A stretch of DNA of 64,000 nucleotides from Acidobacteriota bacterium (GCA_018268995.1 JAFDVL010000063.1:739-64738); one strand, 5' to 3'; shown: positions 7,610-17,220, counted from the stretch's first letter. Made by a program: numbers and translations. Notes: a model not told the origin generated them from the letters alone.

Positions 7610-8275
7610 ATGAACACGCGAAAAGCTTTACTCCTGGGTGCCAGCGGCTTAGTTGGAGGTCATTGCCTTGATTTGCTTTTGCAGGATGAGGGTTACGATA
7701 CCGTTACGATTCTTATTCGTAAACAACTTGCGAAATCGCATCCGAAGCTGACGCAACACATCGTCAATTTCGACCACCTGCGCGATTATGCCGATTTCTT
7801 CCAGGTGGATGATGTCTTTTGCTGCCTCGGCACCACGATCAAAAAAGCAGGCTCGCAAGAGGCCTTTCGCAAAGTGGATTTCACGTATGCCTACGATGCC
7901 GCACAGCTATCTGCCGAGAAGGGGGCCAGACATTTTCTGTTAGTTTCCTCGCTCGGCGCTGATGCTAATTCTTCCGTGTTTTATAGCCGTGTGAAAGGTG
8001 AGCTTGAAATGGCAGTTTCTGCCTTGCCTTTTCCTGCTGTGAGTATTTTCCAGCCTTCTTTATTGCTGGGCGAACGATCTGAATTCCGATTCGGCGAACG
8101 TTTTGCTGAGCCTGTCCTGAAAGTCTTATCATTTTTGTTGATTGGCCCTCTGCGTAAATATCGCCCGATTGAAGCGCATACGGTTGCCGCCGCAATGATC
8201 AAAATTGCGAAGGCGCAGACGCAAGGGCTGAAGATTTATGAGTCGGATCAGGTTCAGGAACTAGGAAAACTTTAG
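7610..8275 (+). CDS. NAD(P)-binding Rossmann-fold oxidoreductase
   Basis: A 221-residue short-chain/atypical SDR protein. The N-terminus has the dinucleotide-binding motif LGASGLVGGHCL (about 8-19). Further on are CCLGTT and the SSLGAD and YSRVKGELE stretches, which in atypical SDRs contribute the catalytic Ser and Tyr-x3-Lys. It most resembles the HTATIP2/TIP30-like group. Substrate unknown. It converges with the next gene, and the two stop codons overlap by 4 nt. Confidence 0.85.
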   Translation: MNTRKALLLGASGLVGGHCLDLLLQDEGYDTVTILIRKQLAKSHPKLTQHIVNFDHLRDYADFFQVDDVFCCLGTTIKKAGSQEAFRKVDFTYAYDAAQLSAEKGARHFLLVSSLGADANSSVFYSRVKGELEMAVSALPFPAVSIFQPSLLLGERSEFRFGERFAEPVLKVLSFLLIGPLRKYRPIEAHTVAAAMIKIAKAQTQGLKIYESDQVQELGKL

Positions 8276-9492
8276 AGAAGTTCGCGCACACCAACAATCA
8301 CTCGATCAATTTCGTCTTCTGTCGTATAGCAGGCACAGCCGACGCGCACGAAACCATCTTCGACCAGTCCCATCTTTTCCGCCACTGTCGCCGCATAAAA
8401 ATCGCCGTTGGAAACGAACACTCCTTTTTCGGCTAAGGCGCGGGCAATCGCTTCAGAGTTGTGTCCTTTTAGCGTGAAGGAAATCGTAGAGGTGCGCAAT
8501 CCTTCCGGCGGCACGCCATAAATGCGGATGCCGTTGATCGCAGCCAATCCGTTCCAGAGTCGTTTCAGCAATTCCAGATGACGGTGATGTAATTCACTGA
8601 AGGCCGCCTCCAGGCGTTCGCGGCGCGAATTCCCTTCGGCCAATCCGGCGAGAAAATCTACCGCAGCGGCAGCCCCAGCGATGGATTCAAAACTTTGCGT
8701 GCCCGTTTCGACACGGTCAGGTGCATTGTTTGGTGCGGGGCGAAGTTTGGGGAAATCGGCGATGTCCAACAGATGCTGTTTGCCATACAGAATACCAACG
8801 TGCGGGCCGTAAAATTTATATGCTGAACACGCCAGGAAATCGCAATCAATGTCTTTGACATCCACCAAATTGTGCGGCGCATAATGCACGGCATCCACAA
8901 AGCACAAGGCACCAACACTGTGTGCCAGACTGGAAGCGCGTTTGATGTCATTCACCGTACCCAGTGCATTGGAGGCAGCGCCAATAGCAACAAGTTTCGT
9001 GCGATTGCTAAGGAGGTTTTCCAAATCCTTCAGATCAATCGTGCCGCTTTCAATGTCCATCGGGACGACGCGAACTGTAAGGCCGCGATCTCGCTCCAGT
9101 GCGCGCCACGGGTCAATGTTCGCGTGATGATCCAGTTCCGTCACGATGATTTCATCGCCCGGCTTCCAGCCTCGGCCAAGTGTGCGCGACAAATGAAAGG
9201 TCAGCGAGCTCATGTTTTGCCCGAAAGCAATTTCACGCGGTGAGGCATTCAGAAAATCAGCCAACGCCTGACGCGAGCGTTCGACAATCTCGTCCGTTTC
9301 CATGCTGGTCGGATACGCCCAATGCGTGTTGGCATTGTGATGGAATAAATAATCTGTCATTGCTTCGGCCACTGCGCGCGGAACCTGCGTGCCACCGGGG
9401 CCGTCAAAATACGCGACGGGGAAACCGTTATGAGTGCGAGCAAGGGCAGGGAATTGAGAGCGAATTTCGGAAGTCGAGGCAACTTGGGTCAT
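8272..9492 (-). CDS. Cysteine desulfurase-like PLP enzyme (class V)
   Basis: A 406-residue fold-type I PLP enzyme. The aminotransferase class V signature is visible: the TELDHHAN segment near residue 120, the Asp of FVDAVHYAPH, and the Schiff-base lysine in SAYKFYGPHVG. The C-terminus has VRVGCACYTTEDEID. This matches the cysteine-desulfurase-like subfamily related to SufS and CsdA, but I cannot assign a substrate. There are no Fe-S assembly partners next to it. No Shine-Dalgarno is visible before the ATG; the repeat at 9510 begins about 18 bases upstream. Confidence 0.88.
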   Translation of the reverse strand: MTQVASTSEIRSQFPALARTHNGFPVAYFDGPGGTQVPRAVAEAMTDYLFHHNANTHWAYPTSMETDEIVERSRQALADFLNASPREIAFGQNMSSLTFHLSRTLGRGWKPGDEIIVTELDHHANIDPWRALERDRGLTVRVVPMDIESGTIDLKDLENLLSNRTKLVAIGAASNALGTVNDIKRASSLAHSVGALCFVDAVHYAPHNLVDVKDIDCDFLACSAYKFYGPHVGILYGKQHLLDIADFPKLRPAPNNAPDRVETGTQSFESIAGAAAAVDFLAGLAEGNSRRERLEAAFSELHHRHLELLKRLWNGLAAINGIRIYGVPPEGLRTSTISFTLKGHNSEAIARALAEKGVFVSNGDFYAATVAEKMGLVEDGFVRVGCACYTTEDEIDRVIVGVRELL

Positions 9493-9509
9493 AGGATTTT
9501 TTATGAACT

Positions 9510-9638
9510 ACGAAACAAACGGAAATAACGAAAGAGACGAAATAGAAATCAAACTGAACAAATAAGCTCAATGGGTAACAATCTTACTTATTGCCCTAAT
9601 CGTTTTTTGTTTGTTCTGTTATTTTCGTCTGTTCCGTA
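9510..9638. repeat. Inverted repeat of reiterated words, element A
   Basis: Left arm (9510-9543) is rich in ACGAAACAAAC- and GGAAATAACG-like words. Right arm (9600-9637) is its imperfect reverse complement, with differences that are largely A/G transitions. It fills the space between the PLP enzyme and tRNA-Leu. Compare elements B, C and D. Confidence 0.65.
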
Positions 9639-9660
9639 ATCCCGGAATTTTTCTTGATGC

Positions 9661-9688
9661 AAAAAAGGCGACCTGAACGTGGTCGCCC
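9661..9688 (-). terminator. Terminator of tRNA-Leu
   Basis: On the minus strand GGCGACC and GGTCGCC pair around a 7-nt loop and are followed by TTTTTT. Confidence 0.85.
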
Positions 9689-9703
9689 TTCCCTGAAAAT
9701 TTG

Positions 9704-9790
9704 TGGTGCGGATGAGAGGAATCGAACCTCCACGAGATTGCTCTCACTAGCTCCTGAAACTAGCGCGTCTACCAGTTCCGCCACATCCGC
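9704..9790 (-). tRNA. tRNA-Leu(CAG)
   Basis: The minus strand folds as a class II tRNA: 7-bp acceptor stem GCGGATG/CATCCGC, D-arm GGCGGAACTGGTAGACGC, anticodon stem CTAGT/GCTAG with loop TT-CAG-GA, a variable arm, the T-loop GGTTCGATTCC, and an encoded 3' ACCA at 9704-9707. The sequence layout closely follows bacterial tRNA-Leu(CAG). Confidence 0.95.
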
Positions 9791-9911
9791 AGGAACGGCA
9801 GGGATACTACCGAAAAATACGACAACTGACAAGAGGCGTGCTTTGACAAACGCAGGTTGTCTCCATAATCTTCGTGCTTGCTTTACTCTGACTATCCCCG
9901 ATGAGGTATTT

Positions 9912-11495
9912 ATGAATTTACCACGATCCAGCGGTGTGCTACTCCACCCGACTTCTCTGCCGGGACGTTTTGGCATCGGAGACCTCGGACAGGCGGCATA
10001 TGATTTTGTCGATTTTCTGGCAGCCACGCATCAAAGCCTGTGGCAAGTGTTGCCGCTTGGCCCGACCGGATATGGCGACTCACCCTATCAGTGCTTTTCA
10101 GCCTTCGCGGGCAATCCGCTGCTGGTCAGCCCGGATTTATTATTGAAAGACGGGGTACTGGAGCAAAGCGATTTGGACGACGCACCAGCCTTTCCCACAG
10201 ATCGCGTTGATTACGGCCCGGTCATCGAATTCAAAAATGCTTTGCTCAAAAAAGCCTACAAAAAATTCACGGCAAATAGCACAACCGAATTGCACGCGGA
10301 ATTTACACAGTTTTGTGAGCAGCATAAATCCTGGCTGCATGATTATGCGGTCTTTCGTTCCTGCAAGGACGCACACGAAGGTCAGGAATGGACGAAGTGG
10401 GATGAGCATTTGCGCGCTCACGAAGAGGTGGCCTTGCATTTCTGGAATGAAAATCATGTGGATGAAATTAACGCGCACAAGTTCTATCAGTATTTGTTTT
10501 TCAAGCAATGGGTCAACCTTGCGCATTATGCTAACGATAAGGGCATCAAAATCATTGGTGACGTGCCGATTTTCGTTGCGCACGACAGTGCTGATGTGTG
10601 GGCAAATCCACAATTGTTTGATTTGAATGATGACGGCACACCGCGCGAAGTGGCTGGCGTTCCGCCCGATTATTTCAGTGAAACCGGGCAGCTCTGGGGC
10701 AACCCGCTATATCGTTGGGAGGTGATTGCTGAAACCGGCTATCAATGGTGGATTGATCGGGTGCGTGCCACGTTGGCGCAAGTGGACATCCTGCGTCTGG
10801 ATCATTTTCGCGGCTTTGAAAAATACTGGGCGGTTCCCGCCGATGAAACCACCGCTATCAATGGCAAATGGAAGACTGGGCCGGGGGCAGCGCTATTCAC
10901 CGCGTTGCAAACCGCGCTTGGTAAGGAATTGCCGATCATTGCAGAAGACCTGGGATTCATTACAAAAGCAGTTCACGCACTTCGTGACCAATTTGAATTT
11001 CCCGGTATGCGGATTCTGCAATTCGCTTTCGGCGCGGATGATCAAGCCGATGATTTCAAGCCGTTCAATTTTCCGCAAAACTGCGTCGTTTACACTGGCA
11101 CGCATGATAACGACACCACAGTGAGCTGGTTTACTTCGACAGATGAAGGCGACACCACGCGCTCGTTGGAAGAGGTACAGAAAGAACGCAACTATGTGCT
11201 GAAATACCTCGGCACGGATGGCAAAGAAATTAATTGGGACATGATCCGTTTGGCGCTCAGCTCTGTGGCACGCATTGCTATCGTGCCGATGCAGGATTTG
11301 CTCGGCATTGGCCAGGAGGGCCGGATGAATGTCCCCGCGCGCGAAAGCGGAAACTGGGGCTGGCGTTACCGAGCCGAATCGTTGACGGAGGCAATTAGTA
11401 ACCGCTTAGCCGAATTGACAGAAGTTTACGGCAGAAAGCCGAAGCTTGAGGCTGGGGCAGAACCAGCAGAAGAACCCACTGAGTCCCCCGAATGA
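9912..11495 (+). CDS. malQ: 4-alpha-glucanotransferase (amylomaltase, GH77)
   Basis: Transfers alpha-1,4-glucan segments in maltodextrin and glycogen metabolism. The 527-residue protein begins with the typical SSGVLLHPTSLPG motif, contains the nucleophile region ILRLDHFRG, the acid/base IIAEDLG and the GTHDNDT motif, and ends in a Glu/Pro-rich tail. The ATG at 9912 is chosen because the frame further upstream crosses the tRNA gene. Its stop overlaps the start of the pullulanase gene by 4 nt (ATGA), so the two are translated together for breakdown or remodelling of branched glucans. Confidence 0.95.
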   Translation: MNLPRSSGVLLHPTSLPGRFGIGDLGQAAYDFVDFLAATHQSLWQVLPLGPTGYGDSPYQCFSAFAGNPLLVSPDLLLKDGVLEQSDLDDAPAFPTDRVDYGPVIEFKNALLKKAYKKFTANSTTELHAEFTQFCEQHKSWLHDYAVFRSCKDAHEGQEWTKWDEHLRAHEEVALHFWNENHVDEINAHKFYQYLFFKQWVNLAHYANDKGIKIIGDVPIFVAHDSADVWANPQLFDLNDDGTPREVAGVPPDYFSETGQLWGNPLYRWEVIAETGYQWWIDRVRATLAQVDILRLDHFRGFEKYWAVPADETTAINGKWKTGPGAALFTALQTALGKELPIIAEDLGFITKAVHALRDQFEFPGMRILQFAFGADDQADDFKPFNFPQNCVVYTGTHDNDTTVSWFTSTDEGDTTRSLEEVQKERNYVLKYLGTDGKEINWDMIRLALSSVARIAIVPMQDLLGIGQEGRMNVPARESGNWGWRYRAESLTEAISNRLAELTEVYGRKPKLEAGAEPAEEPTESPE

Positions 11496-13465
11496 CAGAA
11501 GATTACGTCACCCGATTGTTTCGCCGGATTAACTATACCGCTCCTGTTGTCCCTCATCCGGCGGATGGGCTGGTTTGCACGCAACCGCTCGGTGCAATTT
11601 ATTCTACGGACAAGACGACTTTTCGCGTCTGGGCACCCACTGCCAGTCAGATCACACTGCACTTATACACGGGGCCGAGCAGTGATGAGACCAACAGCAT
11701 TAAGCTCAAGAAAAACGATGATGGCAGTTGGGAAGCGACGGTGCCTGGCGATTTGAACGGCACGTATTACACCTACACTGCTGAGGGCGACGATCCGCGC
11801 TTTAATCCTGAGCGCGAACTGCTTGATCCGTACTCTCGTGCTGTTACAGCCCACAATGGTCGCAGCATTGTTGTTCACGACACAACGCCAATAGCGGATC
11901 GCCCGACGTTTTCGATGAATGAGGCAATCATTTACGAAATGCACCTGCGCGATTTCACTCTCGACCCAGACAGCGGGATTCAGCGGCGTGGCAAGTATCT
12001 TGGCTTAACCGAAGCGGGCACGCACCTCACGAATCGTATTGACATCACGACGGGGCTGGATCATTTGACTGACCTCGGCGTCAACGTTGTGCAAATCATG
12101 CCAATCAGCGAGTTTTACACAAATGCCGCAGAAGATTTGTACGGTTGGGGCTACGACGTGGTGCATCATTTTTCGCCCGCAGGTTGGTATGCCACCGAAC
12201 GCTTTGACACGCGACGCGTCAGCGAATGCAAACGTATGATTGATGCGTTGCACCAGCGCGGCATTCGCGTCACATTGGATGTGGTTTTCAATCATACGTT
12301 TGAGTTAATCAACAAAAATCTCGTCTTTAGTTTTGAAGGTTTGGTGCCTGGTTATTATTACCGTCTGCGACCAGACGGCAGTTATTGGGATGGCTCCGGC
12401 ACAGGCAACGAATTTCGTAGCGAAGCGCCGATGGCACGACGTTACATCGTGGATTGCTGCAAATATTGGGTGACAGAATACAAGGTAGATGGTTTTCGCT
12501 TTGATTTACTCGGACTGATGGATGTGGAAACGATGCTATTGATCGTAGACGAATTGCGCGCGATCAATTCGCATTTGTTGATTTATGGCGAACCGTGGGC
12601 GGGTGGGACTTCGCCTATCGAATTAACCACGAAGGGCAAGCAATGGGGGCGAGGCTGGGCGATCTTCAATGATGATTTCCGCGATGCGCTAAAAGGCAAT
12701 GTCTTTGATGCGCGCGCGACAGGATTCATTCAGTCCGGCAATAACATCCATGCGGTAAAAACAGGTATTCTCGGCTCCGTAGACAGTTTCGCTGCCTCGC
12801 CGCTGGAAACCATCAACTACATCGAATGCCACGACAATCACACGCTGTGGGATCGCCTTTTGATCAGCACGATTCACGATGCGTCCATCACAGATGGAGA
12901 TCGTCGCGCGATAGATAAACTGGGTGCCGTTGTACTTTTCACTTCCGAAGGCATTCCTTTTATTCAAAGCGGACAGGAATGGCTGCGCACGAAAAGCGGC
13001 GATCACAACAGCTATAACAAACCCGACGCCGTGAACTTTCTGCGCTGGCATCAGAAGGCTGAAAATTACGATGTTTTTGCTTACTATCGAGGACTGATCG
13101 CGCTCTTTCATAAACATCGCCTGTTTCGTTACCGCACTGCACGCGGAGCCAGCAAGGCCGTGAAGTTCTTGGATGATCAACTCGGCTTGCCAGTACCGCC
13201 GGGTTGCATTGCGTATCAAATCGAAGACCTCAGCGAAGTGGACGAATGGTGTCGAGCGTTGATCTTATTGAATCCGAATGGCAGGCAAGTCGAATTTACG
13301 ATTCCGACAGGCGTCTGGAAAATTTATGGTGACGGACGGGAAGTGGGAACAACTCCAATTGCTCGCAGCATTTCACGGATTGAAGATGCACAGGCCTTTG
13401 TTGCGCCGCGCAGCGCGTTGATTTTAGGCGAACGCCGTGAAGACGTGAATCACAGTGAGGATTAA
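11492..13465 (+). CDS. pulA: Type I pullulanase (GH13)
   Basis: Cleaves alpha-1,6 branches of pullulan, glycogen or amylopectin. The 657-residue protein has an N-terminal CBM48-like beta domain (TTFRVWAPTASQITLHLY), then a GH13 barrel with region I DVVFNHT, nucleophile region GFRFDLLG, acid/base IYGEPW and region IV NYIECHDN. The pullulanase-typical YNWGYDP stretch is present as GWGYDVVHHFSP. No signal peptide, so intracellular. Operon with malQ (4-nt overlap). Confidence 0.92.
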   Translation: MTEDYVTRLFRRINYTAPVVPHPADGLVCTQPLGAIYSTDKTTFRVWAPTASQITLHLYTGPSSDETNSIKLKKNDDGSWEATVPGDLNGTYYTYTAEGDDPRFNPERELLDPYSRAVTAHNGRSIVVHDTTPIADRPTFSMNEAIIYEMHLRDFTLDPDSGIQRRGKYLGLTEAGTHLTNRIDITTGLDHLTDLGVNVVQIMPISEFYTNAAEDLYGWGYDVVHHFSPAGWYATERFDTRRVSECKRMIDALHQRGIRVTLDVVFNHTFELINKNLVFSFEGLVPGYYYRLRPDGSYWDGSGTGNEFRSEAPMARRYIVDCCKYWVTEYKVDGFRFDLLGLMDVETMLLIVDELRAINSHLLIYGEPWAGGTSPIELTTKGKQWGRGWAIFNDDFRDALKGNVFDARATGFIQSGNNIHAVKTGILGSVDSFAASPLETINYIECHDNHTLWDRLLISTIHDASITDGDRRAIDKLGAVVLFTSEGIPFIQSGQEWLRTKSGDHNSYNKPDAVNFLRWHQKAENYDVFAYYRGLIALFHKHRLFRYRTARGASKAVKFLDDQLGLPVPPGCIAYQIEDLSEVDEWCRALILLNPNGRQVEFTIPTGVWKIYGDGREVGTTPIARSISRIEDAQAFVAPRSALILGERREDVNHSED

Positions 13466-13692
13466 TGGCGGATTCTTTAGCGTACGGATTCCTTTTCCAA
13501 AACGATTTTCTCAACTCGGATGTCGAGCTGAATCCCGCAGTCTGGTTGTTGGGCCTGATTTTTTGCGGCCTGCCCTTGGTTCTGGCAATAATGCTCTTGA
13601 ATTTACTCAGGAGGCATCTTCGCCGTCGTCAGGAAGAGGCTCTCAGCGCCGCCGGGAACGACTCTAGCCCCGATTCATCTCAAGAACAGTGA
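13465..13692 (+). CDS. Small single-span membrane protein, unknown
   Basis: A 75-residue protein whose start overlaps the pullulanase stop (TAATG). One hydrophobic segment (about 25-47, NPAVWLLGLIFCGLPLVLAI onward) is followed by a basic stretch (RRHLRRRQ), predicting a short periplasmic N-terminus and a cytoplasmic Ser/Asp-rich tail. The overlap makes it a probable real operon member. I do not recognise the family. Confidence 0.6.
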   Translation: MADSLAYGFLFQNDFLNSDVELNPAVWLLGLIFCGLPLVLAIMLLNLLRRHLRRRQEEALSAAGNDSSPDSSQEQ

Positions 13693-13705
13693 AGCGAAAA
13701 CAAAT

Positions 13706-15208
13706 ATGAAAACGTTGCTCTATTTTCTACTCGTCGCCCTCCCCGTCCTGGCCACGGCACAAACTCGCCCCAACATTGTGTTGATTTACGCCGATGATCT
13801 TGGCTATGGCGACACTTCTGCATATGGCGCAACCGCAATAAAAACGCCGAACATTGATCGGCTGGCGCGCGAAGGATTACGCTTCACGGATGCACACGCG
13901 GCGGCAGCAACCTGTACGCCATCGCGTTATGCGATGCTGACGGGACAATATGCCTGGCGCAAGAAAGGCACAGGCGTTTTGCCCGGTGATGCGGCAATGG
14001 TGATTGACACGAAGCAGGCCACACTGGCTTCGATGCTGCAAAAAGCAGGCTACACAACAGGCGTCGTCGGCAAATGGCATTTGGGATTAGGGCCACAGGG
14101 CGGGCCGGATTGGAACGCTGAAATTGCTCCGAGTCCAAATCACATCGGCTTTAACTATTCATTTATTATGGCGGCAACCGGCGACCGCGTGCCGACGGTG
14201 TACGTCGAAAATAACCGCGTTGTCGGCCTTGATCCGGCTGATCCCATCAAGGTGGATTACACAAAACCAATCGGCGATTGGCCCACAGGGAAAGCGAATC
14301 CTGACCAACTGAAAATGCACCCCAGCCACGGCCACGATATGACGATTGTCAACGGCATTAGCCGCATCGGGTACATGACAGGAGGCAAAGCGGCATTGTG
14401 GAAAGATGAAGATATGGCCGATGTCTTCACGGGCAAAGCAGTGCAGTTTATTGAGCGACAAAAAGCCAAACCGTTTTTTCTCTATTTTGCCTTGCACGAT
14501 CCACACGTGCCACGCGTTCCGCATCCGCGTTTTGTTGGCAAATCAGGAATGGGGCCACGAGGCGATGCAATTTTGCAAGCAGATTGGAGTGTCGGCGAAG
14601 TGGTCAAGACTTTGGATCAGCTCAGGCTTGCGAATAACACGATTGTCATTTTTACCAGTGACAATGGGCCTGTGGTGGATGATGGGTATAAAGATGATGC
14701 GGTGGTAAAGCTTGGAAGTCACAAACCCGCTGGCCCGTTGCGCGGCGGCAAATATAGTAACTTTGAAGCAGGAACCCGCGTGCCTTTCATCGTGCGCTGG
14801 CCGAAACAGGTCAGGCGTGGCATATCCAATGCGCTGGTGTCACAAGTTGATTTTCTTGCCTCTTTTGCCGCTTTCACGAAACAATCCCTCGCTCAAAACG
14901 ATGCACCTGACAGCCAGAACCTCTTGTCTGCACTGCTTGGTAAAACAGGAACTGGCCGCGAACATTTGGTTGAGCAGGCCAGCTCGCTCTCGATCCGCGT
15001 CGGACAATGGAAATACATTGAACCGAATCGTGGCCCCAAAGTCAGCGCTTACACCAACGTCGAAATGGGACACGATCCTGATGGTCAGCTCTATAATCTG
15101 TCCACCGACATTAGCGAAACACGCAATGTGGCAAAACAATATCCCGAACGAGTGAGAGAAATGAGCGCTTTGCTACAAAAGCTCCGGCCATCTGGTGCCA
15201 GCAGATAA
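13706..15208 (+). CDS. Secreted sulfatase (arylsulfatase family)
   Basis: A 500-residue sulfatase with a signal peptide (about residues 1-19, ending in ATAQ). Metal-binding Asp30-Asp31 occur in IYADDLGYGDTS. The formylglycine site is Cys70 in CTPSRYAMLTG, matching CxPxR, so a Cys-type maturation enzyme is required; none is in this window. GKWHLGLG, HDPHVP and FTSDNGP supply further active-site residues. Substrate unknown. It lies 13 bp downstream of the small membrane protein gene and may belong to the malQ operon. Confidence 0.93.
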   Translation: MKTLLYFLLVALPVLATAQTRPNIVLIYADDLGYGDTSAYGATAIKTPNIDRLAREGLRFTDAHAAAATCTPSRYAMLTGQYAWRKKGTGVLPGDAAMVIDTKQATLASMLQKAGYTTGVVGKWHLGLGPQGGPDWNAEIAPSPNHIGFNYSFIMAATGDRVPTVYVENNRVVGLDPADPIKVDYTKPIGDWPTGKANPDQLKMHPSHGHDMTIVNGISRIGYMTGGKAALWKDEDMADVFTGKAVQFIERQKAKPFFLYFALHDPHVPRVPHPRFVGKSGMGPRGDAILQADWSVGEVVKTLDQLRLANNTIVIFTSDNGPVVDDGYKDDAVVKLGSHKPAGPLRGGKYSNFEAGTRVPFIVRWPKQVRRGISNALVSQVDFLASFAAFTKQSLAQNDAPDSQNLLSALLGKTGTGREHLVEQASSLSIRVGQWKYIEPNRGPKVSAYTNVEMGHDPDGQLYNLSTDISETRNVAKQYPERVREMSALLQKLRPSGASR

Positions 15209-15316
15209 ATGACCCTCAGATAAAATTGTCGTTACAAAACTGTCGGAACGTGCTTGGTCTTCATTCAGTTTCACTTCTTCTCGCCTGACCGCTGCCTTTT
15301 ATAACGCGAATGTGCT

Positions 15317-15365
15317 TGTGCGATTTTGTCTCAACTTGCCCCAGTTGTGGGACATTTTTTCTCAC
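15317..15365. promoter_or_regulatory. Half-site array upstream of SulP gene
   Basis: Half-sites TGTCTCA (15327), TGCCCCA (15337), TGGGACA (15348) and TTTCTCA (15358) follow each other at 10-11 bp steps. The 14-bp string TGTCTCAACTTGCC recurs inverted in the array at 18850-18866. The array ends about 50 bp before the sigma-54 promoter. Confidence 0.75.
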
Positions 15366-15415
15366 TGAAAAGCTGGGCAATTGCTGAAAGGCCTGTAAAT
15401 ACAACGCTTCTGTGC

Positions 15416-15430
15416 TGGCATACCTCTTGC
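15416..15430 (+). promoter_or_regulatory. Sigma-54 promoter of SulP gene
   Basis: TGGCAT-ACCTC-TTGC at correct spacing; transcription would start near 15442. Confidence 0.83.
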
Positions 15431-15476
15431 CCTCATAATTTCTGTCACATCTTGTAGTTGATTATTCGTCAGCGTC

Positions 15477-15517
15477 ACCTCTCGCATTTGAGCTTTCGAA
15501 TGCGAGAGGTCTTTTTT
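15477..15517 (+). terminator. Leader terminator before SulP
   Basis: ACCTCTCGCATT and AATGCGAGAGGT pair over 12 bp, followed by CTTTTTT. It lies between the predicted transcription start (15442) and the SulP ATG (15551), so it should attenuate the gene unless something prevents it from forming. Only about 35 nt of leader precede it. Confidence 0.8.
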
Positions 15518-15550
15518 GAAATTATAGGTTAATAGGAGTCAGGGGCGGCT

Positions 15551-17134
15551 ATGAACGAATCACCCAGTATCCCAGAAGCAAATACAGGTAATAATACTTA
15601 CGTCAAAGATTTTATGGCGTCCATCGTCGTGTTTCTGGTTGCATTGCCCTTATGTATGGGAATTGCCATTGCTTCCGGTGTGCCGCCTGCTTTGGGGTTG
15701 ATTACTGGTGTCATCGGTGGTCTGGTTGTTGGCGCACTTTCTGGTAGCCCCCTTCAGGTAAGTGGCCCTGCTGCGGGCTTAACGGTTTTAGTTTGGGAGC
15801 TCGTGCAACAGCACGGTATCGGTATGCTGGGCGCGATTGTTTTGCTGGCAGGCGTCCTGCAAATGTTGATGGGGGTTCTTAAAATGGGCCAGTGGTTTCG
15901 TGCCATTTCGCCTGCGGTTATTCAGGGCATGCTCGCAGGTATCGGCGTGCTAATCATTGGCTCGCAAATTCATGTGATGGTGGACGATGGCCCGAAAGGA
16001 AGTGGTTTGCAAAATCTGCTTTCCATTCCAGAAGCCATTTATAAAGGGATCTTTCCTTTGGATGGGTCATCACATCACATTGCCGCTGCCGTCGGCGTCT
16101 TCACGATGGCGCTGATGTTTGGCTGGAGTTATGTTCCGAAGAGCTTAAAGCTTATTCCAGCTCCACTGGTGGCGGTTGTGATTGTCACCGTGGCTGCCGC
16201 AGTGCTTCAGCTTCCCATTAAATATGTGAATGTCGCTAGTAATCTGGCGGCAGTGACGCAGTTCCCGACGATGGCAGCATTTACTAATTTACTGAATGCT
16301 TCCGTCATCGGCTCCGCTATTGCGCTGTGTTTTATTGCCAGTGCAGAGACCTTACTTTCTGCGGCGGCGGTAGATCGTATGCATCAAGGCGAGCGTACAA
16401 AATACAACAAAGAATTATTTGCTCAGGGGGTCGGTAACACGATATGCGGGGTCTTGGGCGCATTGCCGATGACGGGTGTGATTGTGCGCAGTTCCGCCAA
16501 TGTTGAGGCCGGAGCGAAGACTCGTTTGTCAGCAATGATGCATTCAGTTTGGATTCTGGGACTCGTGGTTTTTGCCCCCTTCCTTCTCAACAAGATTCCG
16601 ACAACGGCACTCGCGGCTATTCTCGTCTACACGGGCTTCAAACTGGTTTCGCCCAAAGCTGTGCGAGAGTTGAAGCCGTACGGGTGGGCTGAAGTCGGAA
16701 TTTACTTCGCGACACTGGTGGGAATCGTTGCAACCAATCTGCTGGTGGGGGTGATGATCGGCCTGGGACTGGCGCTTGTAAAGCTGCTCTATACGTTCTC
16801 GCATCTTGGCGTGCGCATTCATACAGAGCCTGCTACCAATGAAACCACCGTAATTCTGGATGGTGCTGCTACGTTTGTTCGTTTGCCGAAACTGGCTGCT
16901 GCCTTGGAATCTATTCCGGCGGGGACGTCTGTGAAGCTGGATATTGAAAAGCTGAGCTATATTGACCACGCCTGTTTGGACTTGATCTCTAACTGGCGCA
17001 AGCAGCATATCGCGCGCGAAGGGCAAGCCGAAGTTCCATTAGCAGATTTGCAGCAGCGTTATCAAGTCCGTGAAGCAACTGTAGATTCCCTTGCACAACC
17101 TCCGCTCATGGCAGCAGCCAAGGCGGGGCAATAG
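15551..17134 (+). CDS. SulP-family anion transporter with STAS domain
   Basis: A 527-residue inner-membrane permease for sulfate, bicarbonate or similar anions. A short cytoplasmic lead-in precedes about 10-14 membrane segments starting at residue 21; the SGSPLQVSGPAAGLTV motif (about 64-79) is the SulP anion-site signature. A C-terminal STAS domain (about 430-510, VKLDIEKLSYIDHACLDLI) is shortened but recognisable. The gene has its own sigma-54 promoter, half-site array and leader terminator, all shared in kind with the carbonic anhydrase gene, which favours bicarbonate as cargo (BicA-like). That is inference; sulfate cannot be excluded. Confidence 0.92.
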   Translation: MNESPSIPEANTGNNTYVKDFMASIVVFLVALPLCMGIAIASGVPPALGLITGVIGGLVVGALSGSPLQVSGPAAGLTVLVWELVQQHGIGMLGAIVLLAGVLQMLMGVLKMGQWFRAISPAVIQGMLAGIGVLIIGSQIHVMVDDGPKGSGLQNLLSIPEAIYKGIFPLDGSSHHIAAAVGVFTMALMFGWSYVPKSLKLIPAPLVAVVIVTVAAAVLQLPIKYVNVASNLAAVTQFPTMAAFTNLLNASVIGSAIALCFIASAETLLSAAAVDRMHQGERTKYNKELFAQGVGNTICGVLGALPMTGVIVRSSANVEAGAKTRLSAMMHSVWILGLVVFAPFLLNKIPTTALAAILVYTGFKLVSPKAVRELKPYGWAEVGIYFATLVGIVATNLLVGVMIGLGLALVKLLYTFSHLGVRIHTEPATNETTVILDGAATFVRLPKLAAALESIPAGTSVKLDIEKLSYIDHACLDLISNWRKQHIAREGQAEVPLADLQQRYQVREATVDSLAQPPLMAAAKAGQ

Positions 17135-17140
17135 CGTCGG

Positions 17141-17186
17141 GAGGCAGGCACAAATATGACGGGGATTTGTGCCTGCCTGAGTTTTT
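17141..17186 (+). terminator. Terminator of SulP gene
   Basis: AGGCAGGCACAAAT and ATTTGTGCCTGCCT form a 14-bp stem with a 9-nt loop, followed by GAGTTTTTG. Confidence 0.85.
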
Positions 17187-17220
17187 GTTGATCACTGGTT
17201 TAGTGAGGAAGAGCAACATT

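Noticed and set aside
9654..9911. Open frame continuing upstream of malQ
   Set aside because: It crosses the tRNA-Leu gene on the opposite strand; the amylomaltase homology begins at 9912.
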